From the NCBI RefSeq assembly GCF_021278985.1, contig NZ_CP082833.1, positions 4,154,001 to 4,218,000 on the forward strand: a stretch of DNA of 64,000 bases, in the 5' to 3' direction. A model generated the notes under the pieces. That model worked only from the letters and a program-made list of their open reading frames with translations. It was not told the DNA's origin and made no database searches. Made by a program: the position numbers and the translations under genes. This DNA is from Citrobacter rodentium NBRC 105723 = DSM 16636. GTDB lineage: Bacteria; Pseudomonadota; Gammaproteobacteria; Enterobacterales; Enterobacteriaceae. The stretch's first letter is position 1. Every line of letters starts with the position of its first letter. Of the stretch, positions 10,326 to 17,806 are shown piece by piece.

Positions 10326-10346
10326 GTTATGTCCTTATTTGCAGTG

Positions 10347-10367
10347 GTGACCCATACGCAAGATCAC
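10347..10367 (-). promoter_or_regulatory. thrS: thrS translational operator, anticodon-like hairpin
   Basis: In the messenger the stem GTGATC / GGTCAC closes a 9-base loop TTGCGTATG that contains CGU, the anticodon of tRNA-Thr. In E. coli the synthetase binds this tRNA mimic in its own leader and blocks the ribosome. The loop ends about 22 bases before the ATG, next to the AAGG ribosome site. Confidence 0.85.
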
Positions 10368-10498
10368 ATACAAAATGTCGAAATTTAAAATTATCAAAAA
10401 GTGATGGGCTGATTCCCGCTTCACTCTGCGAAATATGTCACGGGCCGCCGTAACGGCGACGCTGGGCCTACACCCGCTTTTTGATAACACCGTCTGAC

Positions 10499-10526
10499 AG
10501 TGTACACGGCATTGACTGTGGTTCAA
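10499..10526 (-). promoter_or_regulatory. thrS: Predicted sigma-70 promoter of thrS
   Basis: On the minus strand TTGAAC (-35) and TACACT (-10) are 16 bases apart. Transcription would begin near 10492, leaving a leader of roughly 165 bases, close to the length reported for E. coli. The rest of 10326-10625 holds the leader and the promoter side of yniD; no other gene is seen. Confidence 0.65.
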
Positions 10527-10625
10527 AGCCGCAATCACCGTGGATGATATGATGTAAATCAATACACTGAAGCGCCGTCGGTTTTGTTACACTGTACCAA
10601 AGAGTGAACCAACGGGATAACCATA

Positions 10626-10733
10626 ATGCCGACACATCGCTTCGCCAAAAAACACTGGAAGATGGTGCTGGTGCTGCTCGCCATCTGCGGCGCCATGCTT
10701 TTACTACGCTGGGCGGCTATGATTTGGGGTTAA
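10626..10733 (+). CDS. yniD: Small inner-membrane protein YniD
   Basis: A 35-residue frame, MPTHRFAKKHWK followed by one hydrophobic helix of about 20 residues (MVLVLLAICGAMLLL) and ending RWAAMIWG. It is nearly identical to the small protein YniD of E. coli, whose gene is at the same place and strand. The positive charges before the helix suggest the N-terminus stays in the cytoplasm. Function is unknown. A terminator follows about 70 bases on. Confidence 0.88.
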   Translation: MPTHRFAKKHWKMVLVLLAICGAMLLLRWAAMIWG

Positions 10734-10801
10734 CGCAGGCGAATAAGTTTCAGCAGCAGCGTTTTAATTGTTTTAGATTAATTGACAGTTAATGACAAAA
10801 T

Positions 10802-10833
10802 AAAAAAACCGGTACATCACGATCCGGTTTTTT
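10802..10833. terminator. Bidirectional intrinsic terminator
   Basis: Stem AAAAAACCGG / CCGGTTTTTT with an 11-base loop and runs of A and T on either side. It can end yniD transcripts on the plus strand and those of the small secreted protein gene on the minus strand. Confidence 0.85.
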
Positions 10834-10881
10834 ATTATAACAAACAGTCTCCAGGACAAAGTTTTTTATCGGGAGCGGTGC

Positions 10882-11100
10882 TTAAGACCATTCACCCGCC
10901 ACCAGCGTATGCACATTGAAAGCATCATTCATACTCTGGCCGGTAGACTGCGAACCCGGCGCGATATTTGAGCCTGCTTCGACGTCAGAAGCTTTGGTGA
11001 TGCCCACCTGTTGCGCGTCGCTTACCGGTTCGGCGGCGAAAACGCCAAAGGAGAGCGCGGAGAGCACAATTGCTGCACTGGCCATTTTGATATTATTCAT
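10882..11100 (-). CDS. Small secreted protein of unknown function
   Basis: A 72-residue protein with a clear Sec signal peptide (MNNIKMASAAIVLSALSFGVFA, cut before AEPVS). The mature part is only about 50 residues, polar, without cysteine. The signal peptide and the start of the mature chain resemble the small periplasmic BhsA/McbA-type proteins (DUF1471), but the rest (AGSNIAPGSQSTGQS) does not look like that fold, so I do not assign it. AT-rich DNA upstream (11101-11330) should hold its promoter. It replaces the arpB remnant of E. coli at this place. Confidence 0.7.
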   Translation of the reverse strand: MNNIKMASAAIVLSALSFGVFAAEPVSDAQQVGITKASDVEAGSNIAPGSQSTGQSMNDAFNVHTLVAGEWS

Positions 11101-11332
11101 ATTATTTCTTCTCTTACTGAAATTACGTCTTCAATACTGAAGGCAATTTATCGCCTGTGATTACCAGTGTAGATCTGGATCACACTTTTGAACAGTCAAA
11201 ATAATTAACAATTCGTGTCAAATAAATTGTATGAAGCAAAGAAGGGGCAATTATGGAGAAAATATGAAGAAAGATAAATTTTGGAAAAAATAAAACCGTG
11301 GTCGAAAAATAATAATACAGCGGAGCACAGTG

Positions 11333-11360
11333 AAAAGCCAGACTGCATTACAGTCTGGCC
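11333..11360 (-). terminator. Terminator of ydiY
   Basis: A perfect 9-bp stem (GCCAGACTG / CAGTCTGGC) with a 5-base loop, followed on the minus strand by TTTT, six bases after the ydiY stop. Confidence 0.8.
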
Positions 11361-11365
11361 TGCGC

Positions 11366-12124
11366 TTACATGCGATAACCCAGAGATACGGTAGTACGGC
11401 GATCCGTATGTTCCGGCGCGGTTTCTGGCGGCTGCGAGTTCCAGGTGACGTTATAAGCCACTTTTAAACCAAAGTGTTCGTTGATAGCGACGTTCAGCGC
11501 CGTCTCAGAGTTCAGGGTTGTGTCCTCGGCGCCAAACACCGATACGCCCTGAGTGAATTTGGCGTTATCGGTCAACTGCCAGGCATAGGCGCCGGAGGCG
11601 TAGCCCAGCGCCTGTGTTTCTCTGGTGTCATCGGTGTGCTCGTCGTAACGCACGCCGGGACCGAATTCAAAACGGAAGCTGTGTACCGGGCCGTTAAGGA
11701 ACTGGCGACCATAACCGGCGGTCAGCACATCGCGTTCGCGATAGCCGTTATAACGATCCGTCAGCCAGCTGGCCTGACCAAACAGATAGTCGTAATCGCT
11801 CAGGTTAAAACGGCTACGCCCGCCCACCGCATATTTTTCTGACGAACGTTCATCGTTAGAGGAGGTATTGCTCGCGTTTCCCCACAGCGACCAGGCGGTG
11901 GTCTGCCCGTACCAGGTCATCGTGGTGTCGGCGGTTAAGGAAGAACTTTTCGTGTTACCCGACTGCGCCAGATAGCCCGCGTTAAGCTCGCCTTCAAAAG
12001 GTTTTTTCGCACTTGAGGGATCGTCCATGACAGTAAAAACGGAACCATCGGCAGCTGCATTCATCGACGCAAGCACGCCCCCCGCCAGCAGTAGCGCAGC
12101 GGGAACTGTCTTAAAAAGCTTCAT
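11366..12124 (-). CDS. ydiY: DUF481 outer-membrane-type protein YdiY
   Basis: 252 residues with a signal peptide (about 1-25, ending MNAAADG) and a chain rich in alternating beta segments that ends in an aromatic/methionine-type tail (TTVSLGYRM), typical of a small beta barrel. DUF481 family; the E. coli homologue is acid-induced and of unknown function. It is divergent from pfkB with about 290 bases between, and has its own terminator. Confidence 0.92.
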   Translation of the reverse strand: MKLFKTVPAALLLAGGVLASMNAAADGSVFTVMDDPSSAKKPFEGELNAGYLAQSGNTKSSSLTADTTMTWYGQTTAWSLWGNASNTSSNDERSSEKYAVGGRSRFNLSDYDYLFGQASWLTDRYNGYRERDVLTAGYGRQFLNGPVHSFRFEFGPGVRYDEHTDDTRETQALGYASGAYAWQLTDNAKFTQGVSVFGAEDTTLNSETALNVAINEHFGLKVAYNVTWNSQPPETAPEHTDRRTTVSLGYRM

Positions 12125-12309
12125 TTATTAAGAGTCCGTACCACAAAAAAAGAGACCGTTACGGTCCCGGAAACTTTCAGAGGGATCAAAGACAAACGCC
12201 CCAAGAAAGGAAGCGAATTATAAAAAGGCGGGAATAACATAGCAATGAATTCTTATTTCATTTTTTGAATAAGCGCGCGTTTAAATTAATAAATATTTTA
12301 TATATCTCT

Positions 12310-12399
12310 ATGGTAAGTAAAATGAATAAAGAGTCAGTAAATCAGCTTGTTAATCACTTCACTTTATGCCTGTTCGGTGCCAGACTGAAATTAGCCTAA
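12310..12399 (+). CDS. Possible short upstream frame of pfkB
   Basis: An ATG frame of 29 codons (MVSKMNKESVNQ...RLKLA) ends 12 bases before the pfkB ATG, with the pfkB ribosome site AGGAGGT lying in between. It has no strong ribosome site and may be chance; a leader or coupling frame is possible. Confidence 0.2.
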   Translation: MVSKMNKESVNQLVNHFTLCLFGARLKLA

Positions 12400-12411
12400 C
12401 AGGAGGTAACG

Positions 12412-13344
12412 ATGGTACGTATCTATACGTTGACGCTTGCGCCCTCACTCGATAGCGCAACGATCACCCCGCAAATCTATCCCGAAGGGAAACTGCGCTG
12501 TACGTCGCCGGTCTTTGAACCGGGCGGCGGCGGTATTAACGTCGCCCGCGCCATTACCCATCTCGGCGGGTCGGCTACCGCAATCTTCCCGGCTGGCGGC
12601 GCCACCGGCGAGCATCTGGTTTCGCTGCTTGCCGACGAACATGTCCCGGTCGCCACCGTTGAGGCAAAAGACTGGACCCGCCAGAACCTGCACGTCCACG
12701 TGGAGTCCAGCGGCGAACAGTACCGCTTTGTGATGCCCGGCGCGGCGCTGGATGATGATGAGTTTCGTCAGCTTGAAGAGCAGGTGCTGGAGATCGAATC
12801 CGGCGCCATTCTGGTCATCAGCGGTAGCCTGCCGCCCGGCGTCAGCGTTGAAAAACTGACGCAGCTGCTTACCGCCGCCCAGAAGCAGGGAATTCGTTGC
12901 ATTATTGATAGCTCCGGCGAAGCGCTGACCGCAGCGTTAGCCATCGGCAATATTGAGCTGGTAAAGCCGAACAAGAAAGAGCTGAGCGCGCTGGTAAACC
13001 GGGATCTGACGCAGCCTGACGATGTGCGCAAAGCGGCGGAAGAGATCGTCCGCAGCGGTAAAGCCCGGCGCGTGGTGGTCTCTCTCGGCCCCCAGGGGGC
13101 GCTGGGCGTGGACGGCGAAACCTGCGTACAGGTGGTGCCGCCGCCGCTTAAAAGCCAGAGCACCGTTGGCGCAGGCGACAGCATGGTCGGCGCGATGACG
13201 CTGAAACTGGCTGAAGATGCCCCGCTGGAGGATATGGTGCGCTTTGGCGTCGCTGCCGGGAGCGCAGCAACCATCAATCAGGGCACACGCCTGTGTTCCC
13301 ATGAGGACACGCAAAAGATCTACGCCTGGCTTGATCAGCAGTAA
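12412..13344 (+). CDS. pfkB: 6-phosphofructokinase II
   Basis: Minor ATP-dependent phosphofructokinase of glycolysis, PfkB/ribokinase family. At 310 residues it is one longer than E. coli PfkB. The family signatures are the N-terminal GGGGINVARAI, the sugar-side FPAGGATGEH, and the C-terminal AGDSMVGAM with the catalytic aspartate. Lys residues in VKPNKKEL bind ATP. An ideal AGGAGGT ribosome site precedes the start. ydiZ follows on the same strand. Confidence 0.97.
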   Translation: MVRIYTLTLAPSLDSATITPQIYPEGKLRCTSPVFEPGGGGINVARAITHLGGSATAIFPAGGATGEHLVSLLADEHVPVATVEAKDWTRQNLHVHVESSGEQYRFVMPGAALDDDEFRQLEEQVLEIESGAILVISGSLPPGVSVEKLTQLLTAAQKQGIRCIIDSSGEALTAALAIGNIELVKPNKKELSALVNRDLTQPDDVRKAAEEIVRSGKARRVVVSLGPQGALGVDGETCVQVVPPPLKSQSTVGAGDSMVGAMTLKLAEDAPLEDMVRFGVAAGSAATINQGTRLCSHEDTQKIYAWLDQQ

Positions 13345-13444
13345 CCCTTCCCCCGCTTGTCGGGGGATTCCCCCTTCCCTGAGCTGTCGGCATCCGCTTT
13401 CACCGTCTATGCTAAAAACGCATGGGATTACAAAGAGGTGCCAA

Positions 13445-13735
13445 ATGGCCAGTGGAGAAATCAAGCGATACGTCATTACCGTGAAGTTTCATGAGGACTC
13501 GTTGACGCAAATCAACGAGCTGAACAATCATCTTACCCGCGCCGGATTTTTGCTCACCATGACGGATGATGAGGGCAACGTCCATGAACTGGGAACCAAT
13601 ACGTTCGGCCTTATCAGCGCGCAAAGCCCGCAGGAGGTCGAAGCGTTGACCACAGGGCTTGCCGAAAGCGCGATTGAAAAGACCCCGGAGGTCACGGTGG
13701 TCAGCTGGGAGGAGTGGAAAAAAGACCAGCAATAA
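13445..13735 (+). CDS. ydiZ: Conserved protein YdiZ
   Basis: 96 residues from MASGEIKRYVITVKFHE; the ATG follows the ribosome site AAAGAGG (AAAGAGGTGCCAAATG). It is soluble, acidic, and predicted as a small alpha/beta fold (ferredoxin-like strand pattern). Length and order place it as E. coli YdiZ. I recall a link between this family and GhoS-type endoribonucleases, but no catalytic residues can be named from the sequence. It lies 100 bases after pfkB. Confidence 0.88.
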   Translation: MASGEIKRYVITVKFHEDSLTQINELNNHLTRAGFLLTMTDDEGNVHELGTNTFGLISAQSPQEVEALTTGLAESAIEKTPEVTVVSWEEWKKDQQ

Positions 13736-13841
13736 GCGCCATTACCACGATAACGCGTCCACGGTGTGCGTTAGTTCGTGTTTTTTAACCGCCTTTTTGC
13801 GCTAACCTTATGATCTGGCAGACAACATGGGGAGAGACATC

Positions 13842-14702
13842 ATGTGGCAGGCTATCAGTCGTCTTTTAAGCGAACAGCTTGGCGAAGGCGAAATCGAACT
13901 GCGTAACGAACTGCCTGGCGGAGAAATTCATGCCGCATGGCATATTCGCTACGCGGGACGCGATTTCTTTGTGAAATGTGATGAGCGGGAGCTGCTTGCG
14001 GGTTTCACCGCCGAAGCCGATCAGCTTGAACTGTTATCCCGAAGCCGTACCGTTACGGTGCCGAAAGTCTGGGCGGTGGGCGCCGATCGTGACTACAGCT
14101 TTCTGGTGATGGATTTTCTCCCTCCGCGTCCGCTGGATGCGCACAATGCGTTTATGCTGGGGCAACAGCTGGCGCGTCTGCATCAGTGGAGCGATCAGCC
14201 GCAGTTCGGTCTGGATTTTGATAATGCGCTCTCCACCACGCCGCAGCCTAACGCCTGGCAGCGCCGCTGGTCGACCTTCTTTGCCGAGCAGCACATCGGC
14301 TGGCAGCTTGAGCTGGCCGCGGAAAAAGGGATCGCCTTCGGCAATATCGACACCATCGTCGAACACATCCAGCAGCGCCTGTCGTCACACCAGCCGCAGC
14401 CCTCGCTGCTGCACGGCGATTTATGGTCAGGAAACTGCGCGCTGGGGCCGGACGGTCCGTATATTTTCGATCCCGCCTGCTACTGGGGAGACCGGGAATG
14501 CGACCTGGCGATGCTGCCGCTGCATACGGAACAGCCGCCGCAAATTTATGATGGCTATCAGTCGGTCGCGCCGCTGCCGCAGGACTTCCTCGACAGGCAA
14601 CCGGTTTATCAGCTGTATACCCTGCTTAACCGGGCAAGGCTGTTTGGCGGACAACACCTGGTGACCGCGCAGCAGGCGATGGATCGGATTTTAGCGGCGT
14701 GA
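13842..14702 (+). CDS. yniA: Kinase-like protein YniA (fructosamine kinase family)
   Basis: 286 residues from MWQAISRLLSEQ, as in E. coli; the frame is open five codons further up. Aminoglycoside/fructosamine kinase fold: the ATP-site lysine is in FFVKCDE, the catalytic loop is HGDLWSGN, and the metal-binding aspartate is in IFDPACYWGDRE. It probably phosphorylates a glycated or sugar substrate for repair, but the E. coli enzyme's natural substrate is not certain. A REP hairpin follows. Confidence 0.93.
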   Translation: MWQAISRLLSEQLGEGEIELRNELPGGEIHAAWHIRYAGRDFFVKCDERELLAGFTAEADQLELLSRSRTVTVPKVWAVGADRDYSFLVMDFLPPRPLDAHNAFMLGQQLARLHQWSDQPQFGLDFDNALSTTPQPNAWQRRWSTFFAEQHIGWQLELAAEKGIAFGNIDTIVEHIQQRLSSHQPQPSLLHGDLWSGNCALGPDGPYIFDPACYWGDRECDLAMLPLHTEQPPQIYDGYQSVAPLPQDFLDRQPVYQLYTLLNRARLFGGQHLVTAQQAMDRILAA

Positions 14703-14708
14703 TGTGAC

Positions 14709-14738
14709 GGGCCCGATAAGCGAAGCGCCATCGGGCCG
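14709..14738. repeat. REP element between yniA and yniB
   Basis: Imperfect palindrome with arms GGCCCGAT / ATCGGGCC around AAGCGAAGCGCC, between the convergent yniA and yniB. Typical enterobacterial REP form. Confidence 0.7.
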
Positions 14739-14746
14739 TTGCTGAC

Positions 14747-15283
14747 TTATAAAAAACCGAGCAGAGAAAAGAATACGTAGCCGAGCACAATAATTATTAC
14801 CGGCAAAATATAGAGCGGAAAGAATTGCAGAAAGATGGTGTGATGCGGCACAACGATGCGCGACTCAATTTGCTCGCGGGTTAAGCCTTCGCTGCCCTTC
14901 GCTTTTTCCAGAATAAGCTGATCCTCAACGCCTTCACGCAGAAAGCGCGCCTGGCGGCTCATCCTGGCCCCGGAGTCCTGCATCGCCAGGCCAACGAAAA
15001 TCAGCATAAAAATTAGCCAGAAGATAATATTCAGACTGTTCTGGAAATCCGGCGTCGGCGAGTTATACCAGAACAGATTAAGAAACGGCGTGTTAACCCG
15101 CATCATGTCGATCATCACGTGGGTAAAATCGAGCATCACCGCATTAATCCCTTCCTGTTTTTCACTGTGGGCATACATAAATTTCAATGCCGAAATCAAT
15201 GTGGAAAGTAATGCCGGTATAAATATTATCCATCCCAGGATCCGTTTTAACACCGCAATGCGTCCAGCTTGTTGATACGTCAT
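14747..15283 (-). CDS. yniB: Inner-membrane protein YniB
   Basis: 178 residues with three to four hydrophobic helices: near 10-30 (LGWIIFIPALLSTLISAL), 85-105 (IIFWLIFMLIFVGLAM) and 150-178 (FFPLYILPVIIIVLGY), with a charged middle loop. Matches E. coli YniB in length and place; function unknown. It is divergent from yniC. Confidence 0.92.
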   Translation of the reverse strand: MTYQQAGRIAVLKRILGWIIFIPALLSTLISALKFMYAHSEKQEGINAVMLDFTHVMIDMMRVNTPFLNLFWYNSPTPDFQNSLNIIFWLIFMLIFVGLAMQDSGARMSRQARFLREGVEDQLILEKAKGSEGLTREQIESRIVVPHHTIFLQFFPLYILPVIIIVLGYVFFSLLGFL

Positions 15284-15409
15284 GAGTTCCCCTTGATAAA
15301 GACGCGTCGTTTTGGATTAAGTCTACCCGCTGATGGCTGTTTTCGCTCGATCTTTAAAGCGGCTATGATTATTCTCTGAGCCCTGAATGCTTTAAAAGGA
15401 GAGCTGGCA

Positions 15410-16078
15410 ATGGCAATTTCGCGTCAAATTCTTGCGGCAATATTCGATATGGATGGCTTGCTGATTAATTCCGAACCATTATGGGATCGGGCTGAACTGG
15501 ATGTGCTGGCAAGTGTTGGCGTTGATATTACCCGTCGCCATGAGCTCCCGGATACGCTTGGCCTGCGTATTGATATGGTAGTTGAACTCTGGTTTGCCCG
15601 GCAGCCGTGGAACGGGCCGGGCCGTGAGGAAGTCACGCAGCGCATTATCGCCCGCGCCATCTCGCTGGTGGAAGAGACGCGTCCGCTGTTGCCCGGCGTG
15701 AAGGAAGCCGTAGCGCTGTGTAAAGAACAGGGGCTGCTGGTCGGGCTTGCCTCAGCCTCACCGCTGCATATGCTGGAGAAGGTGCTGACCATGTTTGATC
15801 TGCGCGACAGTTTCGACGCCCTCGCCTCCGCAGAAAATCTGCCCTACAGCAAACCGCACCCGCAGGTGTATCTCGACTGCGCGGCGAAACTGGGCGTTGA
15901 CCCGTTAACCTGCGTCGCGCTGGAAGATTCCGTTAACGGCATGGTGGCCTCGAAAGCTGCGCGTATGCGTTCAATCGTGGTACCGGCGAAAGAAGACCAG
16001 CACGATCCGCGCTTTGCCCTCGCCAACGTGAAGCTTACGTCCTTAAGCGAACTGACCGCCGGGCATCTGCGCGGCTGA
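15410..16078 (+). CDS. hxpB: Hexitol/2-deoxyglucose-6-phosphate phosphatase (HAD family)
   Basis: Known as YniC or HxpB. Haloacid dehalogenase-type phosphatase that removes phosphate from sugar phosphates such as 2-deoxyglucose 6-phosphate. 222 residues. Motif I is FDMDGLLINSEP with the nucleophile and acid/base aspartates, motif II is GLASASP, the lysine is in YSKPHPQVY, and motif III is LEDSVNG. The ribosome site AAAGGAGA lies before the ATG. A hairpin follows the stop. Confidence 0.95.
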   Translation: MAISRQILAAIFDMDGLLINSEPLWDRAELDVLASVGVDITRRHELPDTLGLRIDMVVELWFARQPWNGPGREEVTQRIIARAISLVEETRPLLPGVKEAVALCKEQGLLVGLASASPLHMLEKVLTMFDLRDSFDALASAENLPYSKPHPQVYLDCAAKLGVDPLTCVALEDSVNGMVASKAARMRSIVVPAKEDQHDPRFALANVKLTSLSELTAGHLRG

Positions 16079-16087
16079 AAGTGACGG

Positions 16088-16109
16088 CGGGCAGAGGCCT
16101 CTCTGCCCG
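16088..16109 (+). terminator. Hairpin after yniC/hxpB
   Basis: Perfect 9-bp stem CGGGCAGAG / CTCTGCCCG with a 4-base loop, ten bases after the stop. Few Ts follow, so termination may be partial. Confidence 0.6.
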
Positions 16110-16227
16110 TTGCACCATCTTGCAGAAAAATTAAAACGACGTTTCATTTTATATTGAATTCTGGCCTAACCTCTTCTATCCTTTTCGCTGGGCACATCAC
16201 TGAGAAAAACGGGTAGCCGAGGTCATT

Positions 16228-16989
16228 ATGATTCTGAATGCATTTTCTCTTGCCGGTAAAGTGGCCATCGTCACCGGCTGCGATACCGGTCTCGGTCAGG
16301 GCATGACGGCGGCGCTTGCCGAAGCGGGCTGCGACATCGTTGGCGTCAATCGCAAAGTCCCCCATCAAACCGCAACCATCGTAGCCGCCGCCGGGCGACG
16401 ATTTTTCGCCATTCAGGCAGATTTAAGTCAGCAAGACGCCATCCCGGATATTGTCAGCCAGACCGTCGAAAAATTTGGCCGGATCGATATTCTGGTCAAT
16501 AACGCTGGCACCATTCGCCGCGAGGATGCGCTCAGCTTCAGCGAGAAAGACTGGGATGAGGTGATGGACCTGAATCTGAAATCGGTTTTTTTCCTTTCGC
16601 AGGCCGTGGCGCGGCACTTTGTCGCCCGGCAGCAGGGAGGCAAAATCATTAATATCGCCTCGATGCTCTCATTTCAGGGCGGGATTCGCGTTCCTTCATA
16701 CACGGCATCTAAAAGCGGCGTGCTCGGCCTGACTCGCCTGCTGGCCAATGAGTGGGCGCAGTACGGCATCAACGTCAACGCCATTGCGCCCGGCTATATG
16801 GCGACCAACAATACGCAGCAGCTGCGGGAAGATGCCGGGCGGAATAAAGAGATTGTCGATCGCATTCCTGCGGGTCGCTGGGGCACCCCGGAAGATCTGC
16901 AAGGGCCGGTGGTGTTTCTCGCCTCCGGCGCTTCTGATTACGTGAACGGCTATACGCTGGCCGTTGATGGTGGCTGGTTAGCGCGCTAA
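16228..16989 (+). CDS. KduD-like short-chain dehydrogenase
   Basis: Short-chain dehydrogenase/reductase of 253 residues that closely follows E. coli KduD (2-dehydro-3-deoxy-D-gluconate 5-dehydrogenase), ending in the same VDGGWLAR. Visible are the NAD-binding TGCDTGLGQG, NNAG, the catalytic serine in IASMLSF and the pair YTASK. No kduI, uxaC or other pectin or hexuronate genes are nearby, so it is a stand-alone paralogue; the start region (MILNAFSLAGKVAIVTG) matches KduD well, while about residues 40-75 differ. E. coli K-12 has nothing here between yniC and ydjM. I give no symbol since the true kduD is probably elsewhere. Confidence 0.85.
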   Translation: MILNAFSLAGKVAIVTGCDTGLGQGMTAALAEAGCDIVGVNRKVPHQTATIVAAAGRRFFAIQADLSQQDAIPDIVSQTVEKFGRIDILVNNAGTIRREDALSFSEKDWDEVMDLNLKSVFFLSQAVARHFVARQQGGKIINIASMLSFQGGIRVPSYTASKSGVLGLTRLLANEWAQYGINVNAIAPGYMATNNTQQLREDAGRNKEIVDRIPAGRWGTPEDLQGPVVFLASGASDYVNGYTLAVDGGWLAR

Positions 16990-17050
16990 TCGCGCAAAAT
17001 TGACAAAGAGTTACAACGTCACCACTTCCGCCTACTGTATAAAAATCCTA

Positions 17051-17070
17051 TACTGTACGAATTAACAGTT
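17051..17070 (+). promoter_or_regulatory. ydjM: LexA box of ydjM
   Basis: CTGT-8 bases-ACAG at 17053-17068, 16 bases before the ydjM ATG. A second half-site, CTGTATAAAA, lies about 20 bases upstream (from 17035). ydjM is a known SOS gene in E. coli, so LexA control is expected. Confidence 0.85.
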
Positions 17071-17084
17071 TACCGGGTTTTATC

Positions 17085-17672
17085 ATGACGGCGGAAGGTC
17101 ACCTTCTCTTTTCTATTGCCTGCGCGGTGTTTGCTAAAAACGCCGAGCTTACCCCTGTGCTGGCACAGGGCGACTGGTGGCATATCGTTCCCTCCGCCAT
17201 TCTGACCTGCCTGCTGCCGGACATCGATCACCCTAAGTCATTCCTCGGGCAGCGGCTGAAGTGGATCTCAAAGCCCATCGCCCGCACCTTCGGACACCGG
17301 GGCTTTACCCATAGCCTGCTCGCCGTGTTCGCCCTGCTGACCACCTTCTATCTGAAAGTGCCTGACAGCTGGATAGTGCCTGCCGACGCGCTGCAAGGGA
17401 TGGTGCTGGGCTATCTGAGCCATATCCTCGCGGACATGCTGACGCCCGCTGGCGTACCTCTGCTCTGGCCTTGCCGCTGGCGCTTCCGGCTGCCCATTCT
17501 GGTGCCGCAAAAAGGCAATCAGCTGGAGCGTTTTCTGTGCCTGGCGCTGTTTGCCTGGGCGGTCTGGATGCCGCAGAACCTGCCCCAGAACAGTGCCGTT
17601 CGCTGGTCGTCAGATATGATCAATACCCTGCAAATGCAGTTTAATCGCCTTATAAAGCAGCAGATCGATTAG
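17085..17672 (+). CDS. ydjM: SOS-induced inner-membrane protein YdjM
   Basis: 195 residues of the YdjM/YbcI (DUF457) family, membrane proteins with a histidine- and aspartate-rich metal site. Seen here are the conserved segments MTAEGHLLFS, LLPDIDHPKS, HRGFTHSLL and LSHILADMLTPAGV, and about four hydrophobic helices. The family is sometimes labelled metal-dependent hydrolase, but activity is not established. A LexA box lies just upstream. Confidence 0.94.
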   Translation: MTAEGHLLFSIACAVFAKNAELTPVLAQGDWWHIVPSAILTCLLPDIDHPKSFLGQRLKWISKPIARTFGHRGFTHSLLAVFALLTTFYLKVPDSWIVPADALQGMVLGYLSHILADMLTPAGVPLLWPCRWRFRLPILVPQKGNQLERFLCLALFAWAVWMPQNLPQNSAVRWSSDMINTLQMQFNRLIKQQID

Positions 17673-17806
17673 TAAATCAGCGAAACTTTCATTTTTGGCA
17701 TAAACAATTCCATTTGAATATAAGAGCCAGGTCACAGTTCTGCTACTCTTGCGCGAACAGTATCTCTCCAGACAGAGATACGCATAATAACATCAGGAGA
17801 ACGGGG

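Noticed and set aside
10335..10562. Frame of 75 codons upstream of thrS
   Set aside because: It covers the thrS promoter and tRNA-like operator; the structure of the leader explains the sequence.
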